Shown piece by piece: positions 40,837-48,141 of a stretch of DNA of 64,000 bases. Location: assembly GCA_040752005.1 (NCBI GenBank), contig JBFMFX010000006.1, positions 92,110 through 156,109 on the forward strand, read 5' to 3'. Below the pieces are notes generated by a model, which was given only the letters and a program-made list of their open reading frames with translations, was not told the DNA's origin and made no database searches. The DNA comes from RBG-16-66-20 sp040752005. Lineage in GTDB: Bacteria > Pseudomonadota > Gammaproteobacteria > Burkholderiales > SG8-39. Made by a program: the position numbers and the translations under genes. The stretch's first letter is position 1. Every line of letters begins with the position of its first letter.

Positions 40837-41418
40837 ATGCTGATCGAATCTCCCCTTGCCGCAGCGCTCAACCACCTGCTCGAGGCCGAGCCCTGGGCCC
40901 GCAAGCGCCTCGCGCCGTTCGAGGGCGAGACGGTGGAGCTGCGCGCCCCGCCGCTGCCGGCGCTGCGCCTGACGGTGGGCGGCGGCGGCTGGCTCGCACC
41001 GGCGAGCGGGCAGTCGGAGGCCTCGCTCGCGATCGCACTGAAGCCCGAGGCGCTTGCCGCGATGCTCAAAGGCGAGGACTACCTGCTTGCCGGAGTCGAG
41101 GTCTCGGGCAACGCGCAGCTCGCGGCCGAGGTGATGTTCCTGCTGCGCAACCTGCGCTGGGACGCGGAAGAAGACCTCGCGCGCTGGATCGGCGATGCGC
41201 CGGCGCACCGGCTCGCGGCGCTCGCCAGGCGCCTTGCCGCGCTCGGCGCGGACGCCGCGCGCCGCCTCGCCGAAGGTGCCGTCGAATACGCCGTCGAGGA
41301 GCGCCCGATCCTCGTGCCGCGCGCGCTGCTGGCCGAGCACTCGGCGGCGCTCGCGCAGCTGCGCGACGCGATCGAGCGCCTGGAAAAGCGCATCGAGCGG
41401 CTGGAGCGAGGCGGCTGA
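40837..41418 (+). CDS. ubiJ: ubiquinone biosynthesis accessory factor UbiJ (SCP2 domain)
   Basis: 193 aa. The SCP2 lipid-binding domain in the first half (ALNHLLEAEPWARKRLAPFE, LLAGVEVSGNAQLAAEV, LRNLRWDAEEDLARWIGD) is followed by helices ending in a Glu/Arg coiled coil (LRDAIERLEKRIERLE). UbiJ binds ubiquinone intermediates and organises the soluble Ubi complex. The ATG at 40837 is preferred to upstream frames lying in the terminator. Confidence 0.9.
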   Translation: MLIESPLAAALNHLLEAEPWARKRLAPFEGETVELRAPPLPALRLTVGGGGWLAPASGQSEASLAIALKPEALAAMLKGEDYLLAGVEVSGNAQLAAEVMFLLRNLRWDAEEDLARWIGDAPAHRLAALARRLAALGADAARRLAEGAVEYAVEERPILVPRALLAEHSAALAQLRDAIERLEKRIERLERGG

Positions 41419-41419
41419 C

Positions 41420-42952
41420 GTGAAAACGCTCCTGCGCCTCGCGCGGATCCTCGCCGTCGCGCTGCGCTTCGGGCTGCACGAGCTGGTGCCGGCGCTCGCC
41501 GAGAGCAGAATTCTCGCGTTCGCCGCGCGCGCTAGCGCCGAGCCGGTCGCCGCGCGCCTGCGCCGCGCCCTGGAGACGCTGGGGCCGATCTTCGTCAAGT
41601 TCGGCCAGGTGCTCTCGACCCGGCGCGACCTGCTGCCCGCCGACCTCGCCGACGAGCTGGCGAAGCTGCAGGACCGGGTGCCGCCTTTTGCGCCGGAGCA
41701 GGCGGTGGCGGAGATCGAGCGCGCGCTCGGGCGGCCGGTCGCCGAGCTCTTCGCGCAGTTCGGACGCGAGGCCGAGGCGAGCGCCTCGATCGCGCAGGTG
41801 CACATCGCGCGCCTGCCGGACGGCGAGGAGGTCGCGGTGAAGGTGCTGCGGCCGGGGGTCGAGCGCGCGGTCGCGCGCGACCTGGCGGTGCTGGAGGCGG
41901 CGGCGCGCGTGGCGGAATGGCTGTGGGCGGACGCGCGGCGCCTGCGCCTGCGCGAAGTGGTGGCCGAATTCGCCCGCCACCTGGACGAGGAACTGGACCT
42001 CATGCGCGAGGCGGCGAACGCCTCGCAGCTTGCGCGCAACTTCGCGCACTCGCCGCTGCTCGTCGTGCCGCGGGTGCACTGGGACCTGTGCGCGCCGCGC
42101 GTGATGGTGATGGAGAGGATGCGCGGCATCCCGATTTCGCAGGTCGAGCGGCTGCGCGAGGCGGGGGTGGACATCCGGGCGCTGGCGCGCGCCGGCGTCG
42201 AGATCTTCTTCACCCAGGTGTTCCGCGACGGGTTTTTCCACGCCGACATGCATCCGGGCAACATCCTCGTCGAGGTGACGAAGGACGCCGCCGGCGCGGT
42301 GCGCGCGCGCTACATCGCGCTCGATTTCGGCATCATGGGCACGCTCGGCGCCGCCGACCAGGAGTGGCTGGCGAGGAATTTCCTCGCGTTCTTCAACCGC
42401 GACTACAAGGCCGTGGCGCAGGCGCATGTGGACGCGGGCTGGGTGCCCGCGGGCACGCGGGTGGACGCATTCGAATCGGCGATCCGCGCGGTGTGCGAGC
42501 CGATCTTCGCCCGCCCGCTGAAGGAGATCTACTTCGGCAAGCTGCTGCTCAGGCTGTTCCAGACCTCGCGGCGCTTCGACGTGCAGGTGCAGCCGCAGCT
42601 CGTGATGCTGCAGAAGACCCTGCTCAATATCGAGGGCCTCGGGCGCGAGCTCGACCCCGACCTCGACCTGTGGCAAACGGCCAAGCCGTACCTGGAGCGC
42701 TGGATGAGCGAGCGCGTCGGTTTCAAGGCCCTGGCGAAGGCGCTCGCCCGCGAGGCGCCGTACTGGGCGCAGGCGCTGCCGCAGCTTCCGCGCCTTGCGC
42801 ACCGGCTGCTCGCCGAGGACCGCGTCGCGGCGCTCGAGCGCGCGCTCGCGATCCTCGCGCGCGAGAACGCGCGCCGCAACGACATCCTGCTTGCGCTCGT
42901 TCTCGCGCTGCTCGGGCTCGGCGTGCTCGGCGCGGTCCTCGCGCTGCTCTGA
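41420..42952 (+). CDS. ubiB: ubiquinone biosynthesis regulatory kinase-like protein UbiB
   Basis: 510 aa from a GTG right after ubiJ. Atypical kinase fold: FVKFGQVLSTRRDLLPADL (KxGQ motif), ASASIAQVHIARLPDGEEVAVKVLRPG, HADMHPGNILVEV and ALDFGIMGTLG. Two hydrophobic segments close the C-terminus (LALVLALLGLGVLGAVLALL). UbiB/COQ8 ATPase activity supports late ubiquinone synthesis at the inner membrane. Confidence 0.96.
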   Translation: MKTLLRLARILAVALRFGLHELVPALAESRILAFAARASAEPVAARLRRALETLGPIFVKFGQVLSTRRDLLPADLADELAKLQDRVPPFAPEQAVAEIERALGRPVAELFAQFGREAEASASIAQVHIARLPDGEEVAVKVLRPGVERAVARDLAVLEAAARVAEWLWADARRLRLREVVAEFARHLDEELDLMREAANASQLARNFAHSPLLVVPRVHWDLCAPRVMVMERMRGIPISQVERLREAGVDIRALARAGVEIFFTQVFRDGFFHADMHPGNILVEVTKDAAGAVRARYIALDFGIMGTLGAADQEWLARNFLAFFNRDYKAVAQAHVDAGWVPAGTRVDAFESAIRAVCEPIFARPLKEIYFGKLLLRLFQTSRRFDVQVQPQLVMLQKTLLNIEGLGRELDPDLDLWQTAKPYLERWMSERVGFKALAKALAREAPYWAQALPQLPRLAHRLLAEDRVAALERALAILARENARRNDILLALVLALLGLGVLGAVLALL

Positions 42953-42963
42953 GCGCGCGTCGC

Positions 42964-42969
42964 TATAAT
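42964..42969 (+). promoter_or_regulatory. TATAAT -10 hexamer ahead of the symporter gene
   Basis: A perfect TATAAT followed by CGCCGCGG ends 8 nt before the ATG at 42978, in the short gap after ubiB. It predicts a start of transcription at or beside the start codon. No -35 consensus seen. Confidence 0.55.
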
Positions 42970-42977
42970 CGCCGCGG

Positions 42978-44399
42978 ATGCTCGCCGCCTCGGTCGTCGC
43001 CTATCTGATCGTCACGATCGCGATCGGCCTGTGGGCGGCGCGCCGGGTGCACAACTCGAAAGATTTCGTGCTCGCCGGCCGCAGCCTGCCGCTGTACATG
43101 GCCTCGGCGACGGTGTTCGCCACCTGGTTCGGGGCCGAGACGGTGCTCTCGGTGTCGGCGACCTTCGTGCGCGACGGGCTCGCCGGCATTCCGGCCGATC
43201 CCTTCGGCGCCTCGTTCTGCCTGCTGTTCGTCGCGCTCTTCTTCGCGCGCGCGTTCTACCGCATGGATCTGCTCACGATCGGCGACTTCTACCGAAGGCG
43301 CTACGGCAAGCCGGTGGAGGTGGCGACCAGCGTCGCGATCACCGCCTCCTACCTCGGCTGGACCTCGGCGCAGCTCACCGCGCTGGGGCTGGTGCTGTCG
43401 GTGCTCTCGGGCGGCGCGCTGGCGCTCGAGCCGGCCATCTACCTGGGCGCGGCGATCGTGCTCGGCTACACCATCATGGGCGGGCTGTGGGCGGTGGCGC
43501 TGACCGACATGGTGCAGTCGGTGGTGATCCTGATCGGGCTGGCGCTCGTCGCCTGGCTGGTCGCCGACATGGCGGGCGGGGCGGGCGCGGTGATCGCCGC
43601 CGCCGCCGAGGCCGGCAAGTTCCAGCTCTTTCCCTCCGGCGGCGCGAAGGAGTGGCTCGCGTTTCTCGCCGCGTGGATGACGCTCGCCATCGGCTCGATT
43701 CCGCAGCAGGACGTGTTCCAGCGGGTGACTTCGGCGAAGGACGAGAAGACCGCGGTGCGCGGCTGCCTGCTGGGCGGCGCGATCTATTTCTGCTTCGCCT
43801 TCGTGCCGATGTTCATCGCCTACTCGGCGCTCGTCATTGACCCGGGCTACGGCGAGCTGTTCGGCAACGACGACGCGCGCGAGATCCAGCGCATCCTGCC
43901 CAGCCTGATCCTCGACCGGACGCCGCTCTGGGCGCAGGTGCTTTTTTTCGGCGCGCTGCTTTCGGCGATCCTCTCGACCGCCTCCGGGGCGCTGCTCGCG
44001 CCGACGGCGCTCTTTACCGAGAACGTCATCCGCCCGTTCGCGCCGCGCATGAGCGACCGCCAGTTCCTGCTGCTGCTGCGCGTCGTGCTGGTCACCTTCA
44101 CCCTCGCGGCGCTGCTCTTCGCCGTGCACTCGCGCAGCACGATGTACGAGATGGTGCAGAACGCGTACAAGGTGACGCTGGTGTCGTGCCTGGTGCCGCT
44201 TGCGGCCGGCATCTACTGGCGGCGGGCGAACTTTCCGGGCGCGGTGCTCTCGGTCGGGCTCGGGCTCGCTTCCTGGCTGATCGCCGAGGTGGTCGCCGCC
44301 GACGCCATCGTGCCGCCGCAACTGGTCGGCCTCGCGTTCTCCGCGGCCGGCATGGTGCTCGGGGCGTACTCTCCGGCGGCGCGCACGCGGCACGCCTGA
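42978..44399 (+). CDS. sodium:solute symporter family protein
   Basis: 473 aa with about 12-13 membrane helices. LeuT-fold SSS signatures are NSKDFVLAGRSLPLYMASA, ATWFGAETVLSVSATFVRDG, YTIMGGLWAVALTDMVQSVV and AILSTASGALLAPTALFTEN. Takes up an unidentified solute with Na+. Immediately followed (1 nt) by the VanZ-like gene. Confidence 0.93.
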   Translation: MLAASVVAYLIVTIAIGLWAARRVHNSKDFVLAGRSLPLYMASATVFATWFGAETVLSVSATFVRDGLAGIPADPFGASFCLLFVALFFARAFYRMDLLTIGDFYRRRYGKPVEVATSVAITASYLGWTSAQLTALGLVLSVLSGGALALEPAIYLGAAIVLGYTIMGGLWAVALTDMVQSVVILIGLALVAWLVADMAGGAGAVIAAAAEAGKFQLFPSGGAKEWLAFLAAWMTLAIGSIPQQDVFQRVTSAKDEKTAVRGCLLGGAIYFCFAFVPMFIAYSALVIDPGYGELFGNDDAREIQRILPSLILDRTPLWAQVLFFGALLSAILSTASGALLAPTALFTENVIRPFAPRMSDRQFLLLLRVVLVTFTLAALLFAVHSRSTMYEMVQNAYKVTLVSCLVPLAAGIYWRRANFPGAVLSVGLGLASWLIAEVVAADAIVPPQLVGLAFSAAGMVLGAYSPAARTRHA

Positions 44400-44400
44400 A

Positions 44401-45471
44401 GTGGCGGGCGCGCCGCGCTCGGCCCGGGGCCTGCTGCTCGCGGTGTACGTCTTCCTCACCGCGTACGCGTCGCTGTATCCGCTCTCGGGCTGGCGCGATT
44501 CCGGAGTCTCGGCGTTCGAATTTCTCGCCGCCGGCTGGCCGCGCCACCGCACCGCGTTCGACCTGTGGTCGAACTTCGCCGGCTACCTGCCTTTCGGTCT
44601 GCTCGCGGCCGCCTGGCTGTACCCGCGGCTGCGCGGGGCGGTGGCGGTTGTCGTCGCCACGGCGGCCGGAGGCGCGCTGTCGCTCGCGCTCGAGGCGACA
44701 CAGACGTTCCTGCCTTCGCGCATTCCTTCGCTCGCCGACCTCGCCGCCAATGTCGGAGGCGCAGCGCTCGGCGCGCTGCTCGGAGCCCGCATCGCGCCCG
44801 CCCTGGCGCCGGGCGGCGCGCTCGCGCGCTGGCGCGCAGGGTTGCTGGAGCCCGCCGGGCAGCCTCACGTCGGCATGGCGCTCGTCGGGTTGTGGCTTTT
44901 CGCGCAGCTCGATCCGGCGACGCTGCTGTTCGGCGCGGGCGACCTGCGCGATCTCGTCGCCGCGCCCGAGGGCGGCGCGCACGGCGCGGAATTCTTCGTC
45001 GCGCTGGAAGCGGCGGTCGCGGCGGCGAACCTGACCGCGTTCGGCCTGCTCGTCTCGGCGATGCTCGCGCCGGGCGCGCCGGTGCGGCGCATCGTGCTCG
45101 CACTGGCGCTCGCGGCGCTCGCGGTGCGCAGCGCCGCGTTCGCGATCCTGATGGAGACGCACCGGGCGCTCGCGTGGGCGACGCCGGGCGCGCTCGCGGG
45201 CCTCGCCGCCGGCGCACTCGGCGCCGCGCTGCTCGCCGGCCTGCCGCGCACCGCGCGCCTTGCGCTTGCCGCCGTGCTCGCGATGGCCGCGACCGTGCTG
45301 GTCAACCTCGCCCCGCCCAACCCCTACACCGCCGAGACGCTGCGCGTCTGGGAGCAGGGCCACTTCCTCAACTTCAACGGCCTCACGCGCCTGGTGTCGG
45401 CGGCGTGGCCGTTCGCCGCGCTCGCCTACCTGATCGTCCTCGCGTCCCGGCGCCAGGGCCCGCTCGGGTAG
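44401..45471 (+). CDS. VanZ-like membrane protein
   Basis: 356 aa from a GTG one base after the symporter stop. About nine hydrophobic segments. The N-terminal half carries a VanZ-type core: ASLYPLSGWRDSG, WSNFAGYLPFGLLAA and EATQTFLPSRIPSLADLAAN. The C-terminal half adds further helices. VanZ proteins confer teicoplanin tolerance in some Gram-positives, but in Proteobacteria the role is unknown. The TAG stop is part of the next gene's TAGAAT hexamer. Confidence 0.85.
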   Translation: MAGAPRSARGLLLAVYVFLTAYASLYPLSGWRDSGVSAFEFLAAGWPRHRTAFDLWSNFAGYLPFGLLAAAWLYPRLRGAVAVVVATAAGGALSLALEATQTFLPSRIPSLADLAANVGGAALGALLGARIAPALAPGGALARWRAGLLEPAGQPHVGMALVGLWLFAQLDPATLLFGAGDLRDLVAAPEGGAHGAEFFVALEAAVAAANLTAFGLLVSAMLAPGAPVRRIVLALALAALAVRSAAFAILMETHRALAWATPGALAGLAAGALGAALLAGLPRTARLALAAVLAMAATVLVNLAPPNPYTAETLRVWEQGHFLNFNGLTRLVSAAWPFAALAYLIVLASRRQGPLG

Positions 45472-45474
45472 AAT
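45469..45474 (+). promoter_or_regulatory. TAGAAT -10-like hexamer ahead of the ferredoxin gene
   Basis: TAGAAT followed by CGCCGCCCC ends 9 nt before the ATG at 45484. Its TAG is the stop codon of the VanZ-like gene, as also seen at 3875. Confidence 0.5.
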
Positions 45475-45483
45475 CGCCGCCCC

Positions 45484-45798
45484 ATGTCGTACTACGAGCG
45501 GCACGTTTTCTTCTGCTGCAATCAGCGCGATCCGGCCACCGGCCGCACCTGCTGCAACGCCAAGGGCGCGAGCGAAATGCGCGAGTACGCCAAGGAGCGC
45601 GTCAAGGCGCTCGGCCTCGCCGGGCCGGGCCGGGTGCGCGTCAATCAGGCCGGCTGTCTCGACCGGTGCGAAGAGGGCCCCTGCATCGTGATCTACCCCG
45701 AGGCGGTCTGGTACACCTACGTGGACCGCGCCGACGTGGACGAGATACTCGTCGAGCACGTGCAGCACGGCCGCATCGTCGAGCGGTTGCGCATCTGA
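45484..45798 (+). CDS. (2Fe-2S) ferredoxin, thioredoxin-like
   Basis: 104 aa. Cysteines in FCCNQRDPATGRTCC and later QAGCLDRCEEGPCIVIYP match thioredoxin-fold 2Fe-2S ferredoxins. They serve as small electron carriers; partner unknown. The stop shares one base with the next ATG. Confidence 0.92.
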   Translation: MSYYERHVFFCCNQRDPATGRTCCNAKGASEMREYAKERVKALGLAGPGRVRVNQAGCLDRCEEGPCIVIYPEAVWYTYVDRADVDEILVEHVQHGRIVERLRI

Positions 45799-46451
45799 TG
45801 CCCTCCCCGCGCACGCGCCGCAGCCTCGTCCCGGGGTCGGCGGGGATGATCGAGTGCGCGGTGGACGAGCCCGAAGGCGAGCCGCGCGGCATCGCGCTGG
45901 TGGCGCATCCGCACCCGCTCTACGGCGGGACGCTGGAGAACAAGGTGGTGCACACACTCGCTCGCACCTTCGCCGAGCTGGGCTACACCGCCTGGCGGCC
46001 GAACTTCCGCGGCGTCGGCGCGAGCGAAGGCGCCTACGACGAAGGCCGCGGCGAGGTGGACGATCTTGCCGCGGTGCTCGCGCACGCGGGCACGCGCCGG
46101 CCGGTGCTCGCGGGATTTTCTTTCGGCGCGGCGATGGTGGCGCGCCTCGCCGCGCGCCTTGCCGCCGCCGGCGAGGCGCCGGAGCGGCTGGTGCTCGTCG
46201 CCCCTGCGGTGCGGCTGCTGGATGTGCCCGCGGTGCCCGCCGACACGCTGGTCATTCACGGCGAGCAGGACAGCACGGTGCCGCTTGCCGACGTGCTCGC
46301 GTGGGCGCGGCCGCAGGACCTGCCGATCGTGGTGGTGCCGGGGGCCGACCACTTCTTTCACCGCAGGCTCTCGGTGCTGCGCCGGATCGTGACGGCGAAC
46401 TGGCACGAGCGGCCCGAGGCCAAGCCACCGCTACCGGCGTCTCCTCGCTGA
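45798..46451 (+). CDS. alpha/beta hydrolase (COG2945-like)
   Basis: 217 aa. LVAHPHPLYGGTLENKVVHT at the N-terminus, the nucleophile elbow GFSFGAAMVARLAA, the acid region VIHGEQDSTVPLADV and the late histidine in VPGADHFFHRRL form a complete triad set. Cytosolic; substrate unknown. It is the last conserved chromosomal gene before the accessory region. Confidence 0.9.
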   Translation: MPSPRTRRSLVPGSAGMIECAVDEPEGEPRGIALVAHPHPLYGGTLENKVVHTLARTFAELGYTAWRPNFRGVGASEGAYDEGRGEVDDLAAVLAHAGTRRPVLAGFSFGAAMVARLAARLAAAGEAPERLVLVAPAVRLLDVPAVPADTLVIHGEQDSTVPLADVLAWARPQDLPIVVVPGADHFFHRRLSVLRRIVTANWHERPEAKPPLPASPR

Positions 46452-46452
46452 G

Positions 46453-46471
46453 ACCGGGGGCGCGGCCCGGT
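46453..46471 (+). terminator. possible hairpin at the edge of the accessory region
   Basis: ACCGGG and CCCGGT flank 7 nt directly after the hydrolase stop; no T-tract follows. The next 150 nt up to 46623 contain nothing I can identify. Confidence 0.3.
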
Positions 46472-46623
46472 TCGCCCTGCGCGGCGCCGCACCCGGAAGT
46501 TTGACGGCGCTCGGCTGTTCCGAGTAGATATCCGCGGACCACGAACCTCGCCGGGCTTTCGGGGGCGCCCGGAGGGCAGGATCCTCGAGCGTCAGGCGCA
46601 GGCCGAGGAATCGAGGAACGCCG

Positions 46624-46692
46624 ATGGCGAAAGCGAGAAAAACCGCGACCCAGGCAAAGGAAAGCGCCGCCACCGTGGGCTACGAGGCCGAG
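46624..46692 (+). pseudogene. hsdM: HsdM N-terminal stub (type I restriction methyltransferase remnant)
   Basis: Only about 23 codons survive: MAKARKTATQAKESAATVGY then EAE, matching the usual N-terminus of HsdM, where the next residues would begin the helical methyltransferase N-terminal domain. The open frame continues to 47172, but with unrelated sequence. Indicates that a type I restriction locus once stood here and was deleted. Confidence 0.55.
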
Positions 46693-46735
46693 CACGATCG
46701 CTGCTGCGGCTCCTCGGGCATGTTCTTCGCCTTCA

Positions 46736-46752
46736 TGTCCCATAATGGGACA
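46736..46752. promoter_or_regulatory. perfect 7-3-7 palindrome, operator-like
   Basis: TGTCCCA-TAA-TGGGACA is a perfect inverted repeat of the kind bound by small helix-turn-helix dimers such as antitoxins. The centre CATAAT could be a -10 element. No regulator gene is preserved beside it, so it may be a leftover promoter. Confidence 0.4.
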
Positions 46753-46870
46753 CGACAGGGCCCTTTCCACAACTGCCGCAGCTCCTCGAACGCGTTCTTC
46801 GTCTTCATGTACGCGCGCAAGGAGGCGGGGCTCTCCAGCGATGATCGCAGGCACGCGGTCATCGGTGTAA

Positions 46871-47203
46871 AACCTGCTCGCCACCGAGGCACGGCCCTTT
46901 GGCCCCGACGCGCCCGCGGACATGACCGAAGTGGCGAGCTACGTGCGCGCGGCGAACCGTGGCCACGCGCACGAGGCCGAGCTGCCGGTGTCCGTGCGGC
47001 TGATCCGCGAATTCCACGCCGGGCCGAGGCGTGGAGCGCTCGCCGGCAAACTCCAGCCCGGCGAGCTGCGCACCAGCCGGAACTGGATCGAGCTACCCGG
47101 GTGCGCGCTCGCGACGGCCGCCTTCGTGCCTGCGCCACCCTAGGAAATTGCAGATGCCCTGGCCGATCCTGAGCGCTTCTCGCACCCGGAGAACCCGCCG
47201 CCT
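46871..47203 (+). pseudogene. Fic family protein fragment with in-frame stop
   Basis: The reading frame gives LLATEARPFGPDAPADMTEV, then PVSVRLIREFHAGPRRG and LRTSRNWIELPGCALATAAF, recognisable as the N-terminal part of Fic-domain proteins (usual text: SLRLIREIHAxLLxGVRG and RTSQNWIG). After VPAPP a TAG at 47141-47143 interrupts, and homology resumes as EIADALADPERFSHPE before fading. The catalytic HPFxDGNGR motif is absent. Dead remnant. Confidence 0.7.
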
Positions 47204-47348
47204 CCGCTCGCCAGAGGAGGTCCAGCACTGGCAACCACTGCGAGAACGGCAAGCGCGTGCCGCTTCCGTCCCTTGTGATGCGACTGGTTGAGATGAAAGA
47301 AGGACTGGATTCCAGAGACACAAGGCTGCCGGGGGAGAAAACGTCGAG

Positions 47349-48141
47349 ATGACCGAGAAGGACGCCACGGTGACCACGAAGGACGACAACGACCTCGCCC
47401 CGGGCGATGTAGTCTCGGGCCTGGAGGCTTCCGAGCTCGTCGAGATTCAACGCATCGCTCCCTTGGGTACCAAGACGCTGATCGAAGGAGTCGGGCTCCA
47501 GTCTCGCCGGATTGTCAAGCGCCCCTTGGCTGCGGAGGAACTCGCGGCCCTCGTCAAGGTTCGCGGGCAGCAGCCTGCGTTCGATGGCGATGCGAAGCTC
47601 TTCCTTCTCGGCGCCGAGGCAGAGCGCATCCGCATCGCGCACCAGTTCGACCCCCTCTTCGCGGTCAACTCCAGCATCGTCGATCCGCTTCCTCACCAAG
47701 TCGAGGCGGTCTACCGCTATCTCCTCCCGCTTCCGCGAATTCGCTTCCTGCTCGCCGACGACACCGGGGCGGGCAAGACGATCATGACCGGGGGACCGGG
47801 CGGAGAGAAGCGGTTCATCGAGGTCAAGGGGCGCGTCCAATCTTGCGCCATTTTCCTGACCGGCCCCGAGGTTGAACAAGCTGCGCCAACTCGGCGAGCG
47901 AGCCGGGCTGTATATCGTCACCTTCTGTCGGGGGGCAGGCCTCCAGCCTGAACAAGAGAAGGCAGACAGGATGTCTGCTCCCCGACTTCAAATCATCCAG
48001 GACCCGATCTCGAAGCTCCATCTCGAGGTGCTGTACCGGCAGATCCAGTACGTGGTCGAGGAAGGCGACTGGAGCCAGCAGGGAGAAGAGGTCGCGACGC
48101 GCATCGGTGCGGCGGAGCCCGAGGCGGAGGGGGGCATATGA
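47349..48141 (+). pseudogene. helicase with DUF3883, internally deleted and frameshifted
   Basis: The first 140 codons match the N-terminus of SNF2-like defence helicases: LAPGDVVSG, IDPLPHQVEAVYRYLLP-like VDPLPHQVEAVYRYLL, and Walker A LLADDTGAGKTIM. Right after Walker A the sequence jumps to EKRFIEVKGRV, a DUF3883 signature normally hundreds of residues later, so the motor domains are deleted. An extra T near 47871 shifts the frame; GPEV then continues in the second frame as NKLRQLGERAGLYIVTFCRG. A palindromic element (47927-47986) is inserted before PRLQIIQDPISKL. Non-functional. Confidence 0.75.
47927..47986. mobile_element. 60-bp REP-like palindromic element inside the helicase remnant
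   Basis: Outer arms GTCGGGGGGCAG (47927-47938) and CTGCTCCCCGAC (47975-47986) mirror each other at 11 of 12 positions. Inside are two perfect hairpins: CAGGC-ctcca-GCCTG (47936-47950) and GCAGAC-aggat-GTCTGC (47962-47978). Paired hairpins of this size resemble REP elements mobilised by RAYT transposases. Being 60 bp it keeps the reading frame open. The only copy seen in the window; no RAYT gene present. Confidence 0.6.

Noticed and set aside
46680..47921. 413-aa minus-strand open frame across the remnant region
   Set aside because: It overlaps recognisable plus-strand Fic and helicase homology and shows no domain of its own.
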